A stretch of DNA of 64,000 nucleotides from Pseudomonas sp. RGM2987. Lineage in GTDB: Bacteria > Pseudomonadota > Gammaproteobacteria > Pseudomonadales > Pseudomonadaceae. Positions 42,205 to 51,605 of the stretch are shown in pieces; positions within the stretch are counted from its first letter, which is position 1; every line of letters starts with the position of its first letter. Position numbers and translations under genes: made by a program. Below the pieces are notes generated by a model. The model saw nothing but the letters and a program-made list of their open reading frames with translations. It did no database searches and was not told the origin of the DNA. The stretch spans positions 1-64,000 of the forward strand of contig NZ_JALJDX010000213.1 in NCBI RefSeq assembly GCF_022952855.1. Direction: 5' to 3'.

Positions 42205-43632
42205 TCAGTGCTCGATATGCTCATCGTGACGTTTCTGCCGCCGCCCATCCTGTTTGGACAGTTGGGAAAAAATCGTCGCCGCCAGCATCGCCATGATGCC
42301 CACCGTCACGAAGGTCAGCTGAAAGGCCCCCAGCACAGTGTCGACCCCGTCATTGCCCACCTGGCTCGTAAAACCGCCAAGCAGGGCGCCGGCACAGGCC
42401 ACGCCGAGGCTCAGGGACAGTTGCGCCACCACTGAAAGCAGGCTGTTGCCGCTGCTGGCGCTGGCATCGTCGAGGTCGATCAGGGTCACGGTGTTCATCG
42501 CCGTGAATTGCAGCGAGTTGATCGCCCCCAGCACCGCCAGTTGCGCCAGCAGCAACCAGTACGGCGTCTGCTCGCTGACCAGGCCCATGCTCGCCAGCAT
42601 GATGCCCAGGGCCAGGGTGTTGCCGGTCAGGACGATGCGATAGCCGAGGCGTTCGATCAGCGGCCGGGCGACCGACTTGGCGACCATCGCCGCAGCCGCC
42701 AGCGGCAGCATGCTCATCCCGGCCTGGGACGGTGAGTAACCCAGGGCCACTTGCAGCAGCAGCGGCACCAGGAACGGCAGGGCGCCGCTGCCCAGGCGCG
42801 CGAACAGGTTGCCGAGGATCCCCACGGCGAAGGTCCGGGTCTTGAACAGCGACGGCGGGAACAGCGCGTTCTCGACGTGCCCGGCCCGCAGCCAGTAAGC
42901 CGCCAGGCAGGCCATGCCGCCGAACAGCAGCAACATCACCCGCAGGTGCGGCAAGTGCAGTTCACCCAGGCCTTCCATGGCGATGGTGATCAACACCATC
43001 GCCGCGCCGAACAGCACAAAGCCCAGCCCGTCGAACCGCGTGCGTTCGCTGCCGCGCAGGTCGGGGATGAATTTCCACACCGCATAGCAACCGATCACGC
43101 CCACCGGCAGGTTGATCAGGAAGATCCAGTGCCAGGTCAGGTACTCGACCATCCAGCCGCCCATGGTCGGGCCGATCAACGGACCGAGCAGGCCGGGAAT
43201 GGTGATGAAACCCATGATCCGCACCAGCTCCGAGCGCGGGTAGGCCCGCAGCACCACCAGCCGGCCCACCGGCAGCATCAGCGCACCGCCCAGGCCCTGG
43301 ATGACCCGCGCACCGACCAGCATGGTCAGCGAACTCGACAAGGCGCACAGCAGCGAGCCGAAACTGAACAACAGGATCGCGCCGAAGAAAATCTTCTTGG
43401 TGCCGAAGCGGTCGGCAACCCAGCCCGACGCCGGAATCAGCAGGGCCACGGTGAGCATGTAGGCGATGATCACCCCTTGCATGCGCAGCGGGTTTTCCGC
43501 CAGGTCAGTGGCCATGGCCGGCAGTGCAGTGTTGAGGATGGTGCCGTCCAGGGACTGCATGAAGAACGCGATCGCCACCACCCAGGGGAGCCAGCGGGCG
43601 GTGACGGCGTCGAGCGGTGCGCGGTTGGGCAT
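42205..43632 (-). CDS. mdtD: MFS multidrug exporter, DHA2 type, MdtD-like
   Basis: 475 residues, about fourteen hydrophobic segments. PWVVAIAFFMQSLDGTILNTALPAMA near the N-terminus and RVIQGLGGALMLPVGRLVVLRAYPR (motif C region) match MdtD. The long final cytoplasmic tail is rich in Lys, Arg and His. No membrane-fusion partner is adjacent. AGAGG lies five bases before ATG 43632; the upstream open frame passes through a REP. Specific symbol less sure than the family. Confidence 0.82.
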   Translation of the reverse strand: MPNRAPLDAVTARWLPWVVAIAFFMQSLDGTILNTALPAMATDLAENPLRMQGVIIAYMLTVALLIPASGWVADRFGTKKIFFGAILLFSFGSLLCALSSSLTMLVGARVIQGLGGALMLPVGRLVVLRAYPRSELVRIMGFITIPGLLGPLIGPTMGGWMVEYLTWHWIFLINLPVGVIGCYAVWKFIPDLRGSERTRFDGLGFVLFGAAMVLITIAMEGLGELHLPHLRVMLLLFGGMACLAAYWLRAGHVENALFPPSLFKTRTFAVGILGNLFARLGSGALPFLVPLLLQVALGYSPSQAGMSMLPLAAAAMVAKSVARPLIERLGYRIVLTGNTLALGIMLASMGLVSEQTPYWLLLAQLAVLGAINSLQFTAMNTVTLIDLDDASASSGNSLLSVVAQLSLSLGVACAGALLGGFTSQVGNDGVDTVLGAFQLTFVTVGIMAMLAATIFSQLSKQDGRRQKRHDEHIEH

Positions 43633-43672
43633 GGGACCTCTTGTATGCGTATTGATCGGGCGGTGATGTTTT

Positions 43673-43802
43673 TGTGGCGAGGGAGCTTGCTCCCGCTCGG
43701 CTGCGAAGCAGTCGTAAGCCGGCGGCGGATCATTCAGACTCACCGCGCTGGCGGATTTTAGGGCCGCTTCGCAGCCCAGCGGGAGCAAGCTCCCTCGCCA
43801 CA
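43673..43802. repeat. REPIN, type B
   Basis: Arms 43673-43699 and 43775-43802 between the exporter and the PmbA-like gene. Confidence 0.9.
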
Positions 43803-43809
43803 GGAGGTG

Positions 43810-45147
43810 TTACAGCGTCAACGTCAACCGCTTCACCAGCGCTCCCGGTAGCAGCATCGAGGCCGTGGCCCGTTGGCTGTAGGTGCTGGCCGAGAGCAGA
43901 AGTTCCCGCTCCCGGGTCAGGCCTTCGAGCTGCGAGCCGAGCAGGCTGTAGACGCTGTCGTCGAAACGCATGGTGCTGACCGGCGCGACGATCTGGCCGT
44001 TCTCGACCCAGAACGTGGCGAAGCGGGTCATGCCGGTCAGGCGTGCGGCGGGTTGGTCCGAGTAGTTCAGGTACCAGAGGTTGCTGATGTACAGCCCGGT
44101 GTCGAGTTGTTCAAGGATGTATTTCTGCTCCAGTTGCCCGCCCTGCATGTCCAGCGCCGTGGGGTATTCGTAGCTGCTCGCACCGTTGGCGGCGAGGCCG
44201 TATTCGGCGGCGCTGCGGGAGTTGACCAATTGCGCATTGGCCATGCCCTTGGCGATCAGCCCCAGGTCATCGCGGGGATAACCTTCGTCGGAAAACGCCG
44301 GGCTCAAGGAGCCGCTGACCTGCTCTGTCAGCCACACGTTGGGGCTGAAGTGGGCTTCGCCTGCGTAGAACTTCTGCAAGGGGCTCTGCTTGCTGGCGAT
44401 CGCCCGGGCGGAGAATCCGCCCCAACTGAGCATGCCCATGATCTCTTCCAGCGCGGCCGGCGCCAGGTAGGCGCGGTACTCGCCGGGCGGCAAGGTACGC
44501 AACGGTCGACCCAAGAATTCCAGTTGCTGGCGGGCCTGCTCGAAGCGCCGGGCGAAGCCTTCGCTGCTCCACTGGTGGCCGGCGTAGCTGGCTTTCACCG
44601 CCTGGCCGTTTTCATGGAACAGGCTGAAGTCGAAGTTGAAGCTGTTGGCCTGATGCCAGCCGAACGCCCCGGACGAGCTGGCAAAACCCCGGCTGATGGG
44701 GCCGGCGGCGTAGAAACCGACCAGGTCCAGGCCCTCGGCGGCGCGGGTGATCTCGGCGACGGCTTGCTCGGTTTCCGGCAATGGATGTGCCTGCACGTTG
44801 TTGCTCTGCCAATGATTATGGTTGAGCAGCAGGTACGGATCGCGGGGCAGCAGCGGCAAGGTTTCGCGCAGCTGTTGCAGGCCATCGGCGAGACGTTGCA
44901 GGTCGGTTGCGGGCTCGCCGGACAAGGTGATCTGCAGGTCGGCGTGGCGGCCGTCGTCGATCAATTTGAAACTGACATTGGCCTGTTGCACCTGTCCGGC
45001 CTGGCGCACCTTGGCGTGATTGAAGCGTACGAAGGCCGAGGATTCGGCGGCGTAGCCGAGGGTGAATTGTTCGGATTGGCGTAGCGCGTTGCGCAACCAG
45101 TCGACCAGGCTCTTGAACGCCTCGGCCTGATTATTGAAAGTGCTCAT
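43810..45147 (-). CDS. TldE/PmbA-like partner of a TldD-type peptidase
   Basis: 445 residues of the PmbA/TldE fold (ISRGFASSSGAFGWHQANSF, ALEEIMGMLSWGGFSARAI, the C-terminal NLWYLNYSDQPAARLTGMTRFATFWVENGQIV). It lacks an HExxxH motif, as expected of the non-catalytic TldE subunit that completes the TldD active site. TldD/E complexes degrade unfolded peptides and mature modified peptides. Start ATG 45147 overlaps the preceding stop by one base (TGATG), so subunits are coupled. Divergent from the canonical tldD/pmbA genes by wording, so probably a second set. Confidence 0.85.
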   Translation of the reverse strand: MSTFNNQAEAFKSLVDWLRNALRQSEQFTLGYAAESSAFVRFNHAKVRQAGQVQQANVSFKLIDDGRHADLQITLSGEPATDLQRLADGLQQLRETLPLLPRDPYLLLNHNHWQSNNVQAHPLPETEQAVAEITRAAEGLDLVGFYAAGPISRGFASSSGAFGWHQANSFNFDFSLFHENGQAVKASYAGHQWSSEGFARRFEQARQQLEFLGRPLRTLPPGEYRAYLAPAALEEIMGMLSWGGFSARAIASKQSPLQKFYAGEAHFSPNVWLTEQVSGSLSPAFSDEGYPRDDLGLIAKGMANAQLVNSRSAAEYGLAANGASSYEYPTALDMQGGQLEQKYILEQLDTGLYISNLWYLNYSDQPAARLTGMTRFATFWVENGQIVAPVSTMRFDDSVYSLLGSQLEGLTRERELLLSASTYSQRATASMLLPGALVKRLTLTL

Positions 45148-46589
45148 CAGGCGTCTCCCCCAAACACATCAACGTTGCTGAACACACAGGCCGGCGACGC
45201 ATGGCCGACGCGGATGACCTGGTTCGGTTCGCCTTTGCCGCAATTCGGCGTGCCCAGGACCTGCGAGGTGCTGGCATCGCCGACCGCGCGCAGGCTCTTC
45301 CAGAACTGCGCGGAAATGCCCCGGTAGTTGGGGTTCTTCACCACGCCCTTGAGCTCGCCGTTTTCAATCAACTGGCCCCATTCGCAGCCGAACTGGAATT
45401 TGTTGCGGGCATCGTCGATCGACCAGGAGCGGTTGGTGCGCATCAGCACGCCATGCTCGATGCCTTGGATCAGTTGCGCCAGGGTCTGGTCGCCGGGCTC
45501 GATGTTCAGGTTCGCCATGCGGTCGATGGGCGGGCGGTTCCAGCCGCAGGCGCGACTGTTGGCGACGCCGCTGAGGCCGGCACGGAATTGCGACAGCGCA
45601 CCGCCCAATGGACGCAGCAGCAGGCCTTCGCGGATCAGGAACTGTTTGCTGGCGGCGGTGCCGTCATCGTCATGGCTGTAGCTTGCCAGCTCCTCGGGAA
45701 TGTCCGGGTCGAAGGTCACGTTCAACAGGCTGGAGCCGTATTGCAGGTGACCAAAATCGGCGGTCTTGACGAAGCTGGTGCCGGCGTAGTTGCGCTCGTC
45801 CCCCAGGATGCGGTCCAGCTCCAGCGGATGGCCGATGGATTCGTGGATCTGCAACATCATCTGGTCGGGCATCAGCAGCAAGTCCCGAGGGCCTTGTGGG
45901 GTGTTGGGCGCCATCAACAGTTGCAGGGCCTGGTCGGCGATCTTCGGCCCGGCGCCGATCAGGCCGCAGCGCTGGATCACGTCGAAGCCGCCTTGCTGGC
46001 CGAAGTTCTCGCGGCCCAGGGTGCGGGTCTGGCTGTCGTGACCGTCGAACGCGGTGACGTCCAGGGCCGGGTAGATGAAGCGCTGGGCCTGGCGCAGTTC
46101 GGCGCCGGCGCTGTTGAGGTAAATCTGCTCGACCTGGGTCAGGCCGATACTCACTTGCCAATTCACCAGGCGCTCGTCTGCCGGCACGGCGGCCGATTCG
46201 TCGCCGAGCAGTTGGTAGCAATCGCCCAGGGCCGGGAAAGCCTGGTCGAAAAACGGTGAAAAGTAGTCGGCGCGGTCGCTGGACACCGGCTGCTCGCGCA
46301 GGTCGAGCAAGGCGTGGGGCTTGAGCCGGCGGGCTTGTTGCTCGGCGCGGTCCAGCGCGGCTTGCAGGCCGGCCTGGGACAGGTCGTTGGTGGAGGCATA
46401 GGCCTCGACACCGTTGACCCGCGCGGTGAGCATCGCGCCTTCGTCACGGTTCAGGCTGGGCGGCTCGGCGACATTCTTGCGCACCGACAAATGCTGGCCG
46501 GATTCGCGCACGTAACGCAGGGAAAAAAACTCAGCGCCCGTGCGCAAGGCAGCAAAGCGCTGCTTGAGCTGGGGGGAGAAGTCGAACAT
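45147..46589 (-). CDS. TldD-type metallopeptidase
   Basis: 480 residues. LQIHESIGHPLELDRILGDERNYAG contains HExxxH, the TldD zinc motif, near residue 260; GVANSRACGWNRPPIDRMANLNIEPGDQTL and LGTPNCGKGEPNQVIRVGHASP follow, as in the family. Perfect AAGGAGG four bases before ATG 46589. First gene of a two-gene unit with the TldE-like partner. No modified-peptide precursor is visible beside it, so a housekeeping or orphan proteolytic role is the default. Confidence 0.88.
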   Translation of the reverse strand: MFDFSPQLKQRFAALRTGAEFFSLRYVRESGQHLSVRKNVAEPPSLNRDEGAMLTARVNGVEAYASTNDLSQAGLQAALDRAEQQARRLKPHALLDLREQPVSSDRADYFSPFFDQAFPALGDCYQLLGDESAAVPADERLVNWQVSIGLTQVEQIYLNSAGAELRQAQRFIYPALDVTAFDGHDSQTRTLGRENFGQQGGFDVIQRCGLIGAGPKIADQALQLLMAPNTPQGPRDLLLMPDQMMLQIHESIGHPLELDRILGDERNYAGTSFVKTADFGHLQYGSSLLNVTFDPDIPEELASYSHDDDGTAASKQFLIREGLLLRPLGGALSQFRAGLSGVANSRACGWNRPPIDRMANLNIEPGDQTLAQLIQGIEHGVLMRTNRSWSIDDARNKFQFGCEWGQLIENGELKGVVKNPNYRGISAQFWKSLRAVGDASTSQVLGTPNCGKGEPNQVIRVGHASPACVFSNVDVFGGDA

Positions 46590-46706
46590 GGAACCTCCTT
46601 GTCTGGAGTGGCGGTGCAGCGAGGTGCGGCGCAGTGACGCGGCGGCTCTAGAGTAGGCCTGGGCGGGGAGAGGGATCAAGGGATTGTGGATGTCAGGGGG
46701 GACGCT

Positions 46707-46797
46707 ATCGCGAGCAGGCTCGCTCCCACACTGGGGCCTGAGTGGTCACAAGATTTGTGTCCGCCGGGGGTCCTGTGGGAGCGGGCTTGCTCGCGAA
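46707..46797. repeat. REPIN, type A (first of a tandem pair)
   Basis: Reverse variant 46707-46729 and forward canonical 46775-46797. The spacer contains CACAAGATTTGTGTCCGCCG, which recurs in the next REPIN. Confidence 0.9.
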
Positions 46798-46839
46798 GGC
46801 GGTGTGACAGTCGATGGAGATGTTGGATATGCCGGCCTC

Positions 46840-46933
46840 TTCGCGAGCAAGCCCGCTCCCACAGTTTGATCGGTGTCGGACACAAAATCTGCATCCGCCG
46901 GGGATCCTCTGTGGGAGCGAGCCTGCTCGCGAT
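46840..46933. repeat. REPIN, type A (second of a tandem pair)
   Basis: Reverse canonical 46840-46862 and forward variant 46911-46933, spacer with CACAAAATCTGCATCCGCCG. Together with its neighbour it fills most of the 355-base gap between the TldD-type and betA genes. Confidence 0.9.
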
Positions 46934-46944
46934 GGCGGTAGCCG

Positions 46945-48648
46945 TTACTGCGCGGTAGGCCCGACTTCGCGCAGTGGCTTGCCGCGTACCGGCGCGTCGC
47001 CGGCCACGTAGTACGGCGCGGTGCTGCGGGGCAGGGGCTGGCGGCCGCGGATCTTGTCGGCGATTTTCTCGGCGATCATGATCGTTGGCGCGTTCAGGTT
47101 ACCGGTGGTGATGATCGGCATGATCGAGGCATCCACCACGCGCAGACCTTGCATGCCATGCACGCGGCCTTCTGCGTCGACCACTGCCATGTCGTCGGTG
47201 CCCATCTTGCACGAGCAGGAGGGGTGGAACGCAGTTTCGGCGTGTTCGCGGATGAACTGGTCCAGTTGCGCGTCGGTCTGCACCTCGATGCCCGGACTGA
47301 TCTCGCGGCCACGGAACGGGTCGAGCGCCGGCTGTTGCATGATCTCGCGGGTCAGGCGGATGCCATCGCGAAACTCCTGCCAGTCCTGCTCGGTGGCCAT
47401 GTAGTTGAACAGGATGCTCGGGTGCTGGCGCGGGTCCTTGGACCTGGCCTGGATCCGGCCACGGCTGGGTGAACGCATGGAACCCATGTGCGCCTGGAAG
47501 CCATGTTCCTTCACACCGTTGCTGCCGTTGTAGTTAATTGCCACCGGCAGGAAGTGGTACTGGATGTTCGGCCAATCGAACTCCGGGCGGGTGCGGATGA
47601 AGCCGCCGGCCTCGAACTGGTTGCTGGCGCCGATGCCGGTGCCGTTGAACAGCCACTCGGCACCGATGGCCGGCTGGTTGTACCAGAGCAGCGACGGGTA
47701 CAGCGAAACCGGTTGGGTGCAGGCGTATTGCAGATACAGTTCGAGGTGATCCTGCAGATTCTCACCGACGCCCGGCAGGTCATGGACCACCGGAATGTCG
47801 AGGCTCTTGAGCAATGGCGCCGGGCCGACGCCGGAGCGTTGCAGGATCTGCGGCGAAGCGATGGCGCCGGAGCACAGCAGTACTTCCTTGCGGGCGCGGG
47901 CTTCGACCCGCTCTTCAGCGGCGCCCACCAGGTAACGCACGCCTACCGCGCGCTTGCCTTCGAACAGGATCTTGTCGGTCAGGGCATGGGTGATGATGGT
48001 CAGGGTCGAGCGCTTCTTGGCGACGTCCAGATAACCACGGGCGGTACTGGCGCGACGGCCGTTCGGCGTCACGGTGCGGTCCATCGGGCCGAAGCCTTCC
48101 TGCTGGTAGCCGTTGAGGTCCTCGGTACGCGGATAACCGGCCTGCACGCCGGCCTCGACCATCGCATGGAATAGCGGGTTGTTACCGGGCTTGGGCGTGG
48201 TCACGCTGACCGGACCTTCGCCGCCGTGGTAGTCGTTGGGGCCGATGTCACGGGTTTCCGCCTTGCGAAAGTACGGCAGGCAGTCCAGGTAGCTCCAGTC
48301 TTCCAGGCCCGGTAGCTTGGCCCAGTTGTCGTAATCCAGGGCGTTGCCGCGGATGTAGCACATGCCGTTGATCAACGAAGAGCCGCCCAGGCCCTTGCCG
48401 CGACCGCATTCCATGCGGCGGCCGTTCATATGCGGCTCGGGGTCGGTTTCATAGGCCCAGTTATAGCGTCGGCCTTGCAGCGGGAACGCCAGGGCGGCCG
48501 GCATTTGCGTGCGAAAATCCAGGCGATAGTCCGGACCGCCGGCTTCGAGCAGCAGGACGGTGACGCCTTCGTCTTCGGTCAGACGGGCCGCCAGGGTGTT
48601 ACCGGCCGAGCCGGCACCGATGATGATGTAATCGAATTCTTGGGACAT
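46945..48648 (-). CDS. betA: choline dehydrogenase
   Basis: 567-residue GMC-family FAD enzyme oxidising choline to betaine aldehyde (and on to glycine betaine) at the membrane. FAD motif IIIGAGSAGNTLAARL near residue 7, GMC signatures GRGKGLGGSSLINGMCYIRGN and GAIASPQILQRSGVGP, catalytic region HPSCSCKMGTDDMAVVDAEGRVHG with its His, and GNLNAPTIMIAEKIAD. ATG 48648 chosen; the GTG three codons before lies within the Shine-Dalgarno region. Last gene of betIBA; a type B REPIN separates it from betB. Confidence 0.96.
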   Translation of the reverse strand: MSQEFDYIIIGAGSAGNTLAARLTEDEGVTVLLLEAGGPDYRLDFRTQMPAALAFPLQGRRYNWAYETDPEPHMNGRRMECGRGKGLGGSSLINGMCYIRGNALDYDNWAKLPGLEDWSYLDCLPYFRKAETRDIGPNDYHGGEGPVSVTTPKPGNNPLFHAMVEAGVQAGYPRTEDLNGYQQEGFGPMDRTVTPNGRRASTARGYLDVAKKRSTLTIITHALTDKILFEGKRAVGVRYLVGAAEERVEARARKEVLLCSGAIASPQILQRSGVGPAPLLKSLDIPVVHDLPGVGENLQDHLELYLQYACTQPVSLYPSLLWYNQPAIGAEWLFNGTGIGASNQFEAGGFIRTRPEFDWPNIQYHFLPVAINYNGSNGVKEHGFQAHMGSMRSPSRGRIQARSKDPRQHPSILFNYMATEQDWQEFRDGIRLTREIMQQPALDPFRGREISPGIEVQTDAQLDQFIREHAETAFHPSCSCKMGTDDMAVVDAEGRVHGMQGLRVVDASIMPIITTGNLNAPTIMIAEKIADKIRGRQPLPRSTAPYYVAGDAPVRGKPLREVGPTAQ

Positions 48649-48705
48649 GAAATGCACCCTCTTTTGATTGGGTTCAGGTCGCGGTCGGCGAGTGCCACCT
48701 TCCCT

Positions 48706-48838
48706 GTGGCGAGGGGATTTATCCCCGTTCGGCTGCGCAGCAGTCGCAACTCAAGCGACCGGGTTCTGTCTGGATAGCGATGAGCCCTGAAGCGAGGGGC
48801 CGCTTCGCAGCCCGGCGGGAGCAAGCTCCCTCGCCACA
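48706..48838. repeat. REPIN, type B, one degenerate arm
   Basis: First arm reads TGTGGCGAGGGGATTTATCC (changed but still palindromic), second arm 48811-48838 canonical. It sits inside the betIBA operon. Confidence 0.85.
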
Positions 48839-48861
48839 AAAGCCCCTGGCTCCGGGTCAGA

Positions 48862-50334
48862 TCAGAACACCGAGGCGTAATCGCCCAGCTCGACCTGTAC
48901 CGATTTGATGCGTGTGAAGTTGTTCAGCGAGCTGATCCCGTTCTCGCGGCCCACGCCCGATTGCTTGTAGCCACCGACCGGCATCTTCGCGTCGGACTCG
49001 CCCCAGGCGTTGATCCAGCAGATACCGGCTTCCAGTTGATGGATGATGCGGTGGGCGCGGTTCAGGTCGCGGGTCACGACGCCGGCGGCCAGGCCGAAGT
49101 CGGTGTCGTTGGCGCGGCGGATGACTTCTTCCTCGGTGTCATAGCTGAGGATGCTCATCACCGGACCGAAGATTTCTTCACGCACGATAGTCATCTCGTC
49201 AGTGCAATCGGTGAACACAGTCGGCGCAACGAACGCACCCTTGGCGAACTCGCCGTCGGTCAGGCGCGCGCCGCCGCACAGCAGGCGCGCGCCCTCGGCC
49301 TTGCCTTTCTCGATGTAGCCCAACACGCTTTCCATGTGGGCGAAGCTCACCAGCGGGCCGAAGTTGGTGTTCTCGTCCTCCGGATTGCCGATGCGGATGC
49401 GCGCCACGCGTTCGGCGATCTTGGCTTCGAGCGCGGCCTTGAGGTGTCTGGGCACGAACACGCGGGTGCCGTTGGTGCAGACCTGACCGGAGCTGTAGAA
49501 GTTGGCCATCATCGCAGTGTCGGCGGCGCGGTCCAGGTCGGCGTCGTCGCAGATGATCAACGGCGACTTGCCGCCCAATTCCATGGTCACGTCCTTGAGC
49601 GAAGAGCTCGAGGCGCTGGCCATGACTTTCTTGCCGGTGTCGGTGCCGCCGGTGAAGGAGACTTTCTCGATGCGTGGGTGCTCGGTCAGCCAGGTGCCGA
49701 CTTCACGGCCGCTGCCGGTCAGCACGTTGAACACGCCCGCCGGGACGCCGGCTTCGGTGTAGATCTCGGCCAGCTTCAGGGTGGTCAGCGAGGTGACTTC
49801 GCTCGGCTTGAAGATCATCGCGTTACCGGCGGCCAGGGCCGGTGCGGATTTCCACAGGGCGATCTGGATCGGGTAGTTCCACGCGCCGATGCCGGCCACC
49901 ACGCCCAGGGGCTCGCGGCGAGTGTAGACAAACGAGGTGTCGCGCAGCGGGATTTGCTCGCCTTCGATGGCGGGCACCAGGCCGGCGTAGTATTCGAGCA
50001 CGTCGGCGCCGGTGACGATGTCGACGTAGCGGGTTTCGGAGTAGGCCTTGCCGGTGTCCAGCGTCTCCAGGGCGGCCAGTTCATCGTTGCGCTCGCGCAG
50101 AATGTCCACGGCGCGGCGCAGGATGCGCGAGCGCTGCATGGCGGTCATGGCCGCCCAGACTTTCTGGCCTTTTTCGGCGCTGATCACGGCGCGCTCGACG
50201 TCTTCCTTGGTGGCACGCTGCACCAGGGCGAGAACCTCACCGTTGGCAGGGTTGATGGCTTCGAAAGTGGCGTCGCCGCTGGCATCGCTGTACGCGCCAT
50301 CGATGTAGAGTTTTTGCAGTTCGAAACGGGCCAT
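48862..50334 (-). CDS. betB: betaine aldehyde dehydrogenase
   Basis: 490-residue NAD(P)-dependent aldehyde dehydrogenase forming glycine betaine. GIGAWNYPIQIALWKSAPALAAGNAM (cofactor site), VTMELGGKSPL (general-base Glu), SSGQVCTNGTRVF (catalytic Cys) and the C-terminal PVGGYKQSGVGRENG are all present. GAGGA lies four bases before ATG 50334. Second gene of betIBA, 80 bases after betI. Confidence 0.97.
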   Translation of the reverse strand: MARFELQKLYIDGAYSDASGDATFEAINPANGEVLALVQRATKEDVERAVISAEKGQKVWAAMTAMQRSRILRRAVDILRERNDELAALETLDTGKAYSETRYVDIVTGADVLEYYAGLVPAIEGEQIPLRDTSFVYTRREPLGVVAGIGAWNYPIQIALWKSAPALAAGNAMIFKPSEVTSLTTLKLAEIYTEAGVPAGVFNVLTGSGREVGTWLTEHPRIEKVSFTGGTDTGKKVMASASSSSLKDVTMELGGKSPLIICDDADLDRAADTAMMANFYSSGQVCTNGTRVFVPRHLKAALEAKIAERVARIRIGNPEDENTNFGPLVSFAHMESVLGYIEKGKAEGARLLCGGARLTDGEFAKGAFVAPTVFTDCTDEMTIVREEIFGPVMSILSYDTEEEVIRRANDTDFGLAAGVVTRDLNRAHRIIHQLEAGICWINAWGESDAKMPVGGYKQSGVGRENGISSLNNFTRIKSVQVELGDYASVF

Positions 50335-50414
50335 AAAGTCCTCGCAAGTGCATGAGTGGTTGGCTGCGCCACCGGACGTGTCCACTACAGCTGACTACGC
50401 GGGTCGGTGACGGT

Positions 50415-51035
50415 TCAGGAGCCGAGCGGTTCTGTGTGCTCTGGCGCTCCTGCCTTGGCCAATTGGAAATCCATGTATTCGTAAGCGATCCGGTGTGCCT
50501 GGGCGGTGTCGAACGCGTCTCCCGACAGCGCCCCGCGCAGCCACAAACCGTCAATCAGAGCGGCCAGGCCCCGTGCCGCGCTACGCGCCTCATCGGCGGG
50601 CAATACGCGGCGGAACTGGCAACACAAGTTGGAATACAGACGGTGATCGTTGATCCGCTGCAACCTGTGCAATGACGAGTGATGCATGCTGGTGGCCCAG
50701 AAGGCCAGCCAGGTTTTCATTGCCGGGCCGTTGACCTGGCTGGCGTCGAAGTTGCCTTCGATGATCACCTGGAGGTGCGCCCGCGGGCTGCTGTCCTCCA
50801 GCGCCTGGCGGCGCGCGGTGACGTTCTCGCTCAGGACAGTCATCAGGTACTGGGCCGTGGCCGCGATCAGGCCATTCTTGTCCTGAAAGTAGTGACTGAT
50901 GATGCCGTTCGAGACACCGGCCAAACGGGCGATCAGCGCAATGCTGGCGTCCCCCATGCCGACCTGATCGACCGCTTGCAGCGTGGCTTCGATCAATTGC
51001 TGGCGGCGTATGGGTTGCATACCGACCTTGGGCAT
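50415..51035 (-). CDS. betI: TetR-family choline-responsive repressor BetI
   Basis: 206 residues. N-terminal HTH (RRQQLIEATLQAVDQVGMGDASIALIARLAGVSNGIISHYFQDKNGL) and the BetI-type ligand domain (NFDASQVNGPAMKTWLAFWATSMHHSSLHRLQRIN). It represses betIBA until choline binds. AAGGAG lies nine bases before ATG 51035. A perfect 20-bp palindrome 70 bases upstream is its operator. C-terminal tail of about ten residues longer than usual. Confidence 0.96.
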   Translation of the reverse strand: MPKVGMQPIRRQQLIEATLQAVDQVGMGDASIALIARLAGVSNGIISHYFQDKNGLIAATAQYLMTVLSENVTARRQALEDSSPRAHLQVIIEGNFDASQVNGPAMKTWLAFWATSMHHSSLHRLQRINDHRLYSNLCCQFRRVLPADEARSAARGLAALIDGLWLRGALSGDAFDTAQAHRIAYEYMDFQLAKAGAPEHTEPLGS

Positions 51036-51104
51036 CTAGCGCATCTCCTTAGGCCAACCGGCAGGCGAGTTCGTCTGTCGATGCGTGGGCCAGTCTATTT
51101 TGTT

Positions 51105-51124
51105 TTGATTGAACGTTCAATCAA
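51105..51124. promoter_or_regulatory. BetI operator
   Basis: TTGATTGAACGTTCAATCAA, a perfect 20-bp palindrome in the betI upstream region. Position and TetR-type symmetry fit the known bet-operator. The 51125-51402 stretch beyond it shows nothing I can name. Confidence 0.88.
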
Positions 51125-51402
51125 CAAAAGAATAAGCTCTGCGACAATTCGTCGCGATTTGCAGAAATTTCCTACGCGTAAATGGCGCAGAAACCGGACA
51201 TCCAACGGCCCCGGCCCCAGGCTTCACAGGGGGCGAGGGCTTGTCGGATGTCTTTATAACACCCGCCGGTCGGCTGCCTACTGATCGATTGGTCGGGTAG
51301 CAGGAGCAGGCGGCGCTGGAGACCCGTGATTGGCAGCGGTTTCGTGAGCGGCTGATGCAGCCGGATCAACAGCAGTAGACACTGTTGGGGCAAGGAAGCT
51401 TG

Positions 51403-51523
51403 TGTGGCGAGGGAGCTTGCTCCCGCTGGGCTGCGTAGCAGCCCCCGGGTTTCTTCAGAGGGACCAAGTGAGCCGAGTTTGCGACTGTTGCGCAGCCGAG
51501 CGGGAGCAAGCTCCCTCGCCACG
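51403..51523. repeat. REPIN, type B
   Basis: Arms 51403-51430 and 51496-51523 between the bet operon promoter region and the end of cbcV. Confidence 0.9.
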
Positions 51524-51561
51524 GTCGGTATTCCAGGGCTCCTTGTCTGAAACCCGCATAA

Positions 51562-51595
51562 ACAAAAACGCCGCGATCTCTCGCGGCGTTTTTGT
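51562..51595. terminator. intrinsic terminator after cbcXWV
   Basis: Perfect 15-bp stem ACAAAAACGCCGCGA/TCGCGGCGTTTTTGT with TCTC loop, 10 bases after the cbcV stop; the minus-strand product ends in a T-rich tract. Confidence 0.9.
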
Positions 51596-51605
51596 TTGTG
51601 CTGGC

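Noticed and set aside
45147..46589. TldD/TldE pair considered as part of a modified-peptide (RiPP) cluster
   Set aside because: No precursor peptide, cyclase or exporter gene adjoins; neighbours are an MFS pump and the bet operon.
46707..46933. possible CRISPR-like array of regularly spaced repeats
   Set aside because: Repeats alternate in orientation and belong to the genome-wide REP family; no cas genes are nearby.
51125..51402. region beyond the bet operator searched for a gene or regulator remnant
   Set aside because: Only short frames without homology that I can recognise; a 24-codon tail ending near 51380 is preceded at once by a stop.
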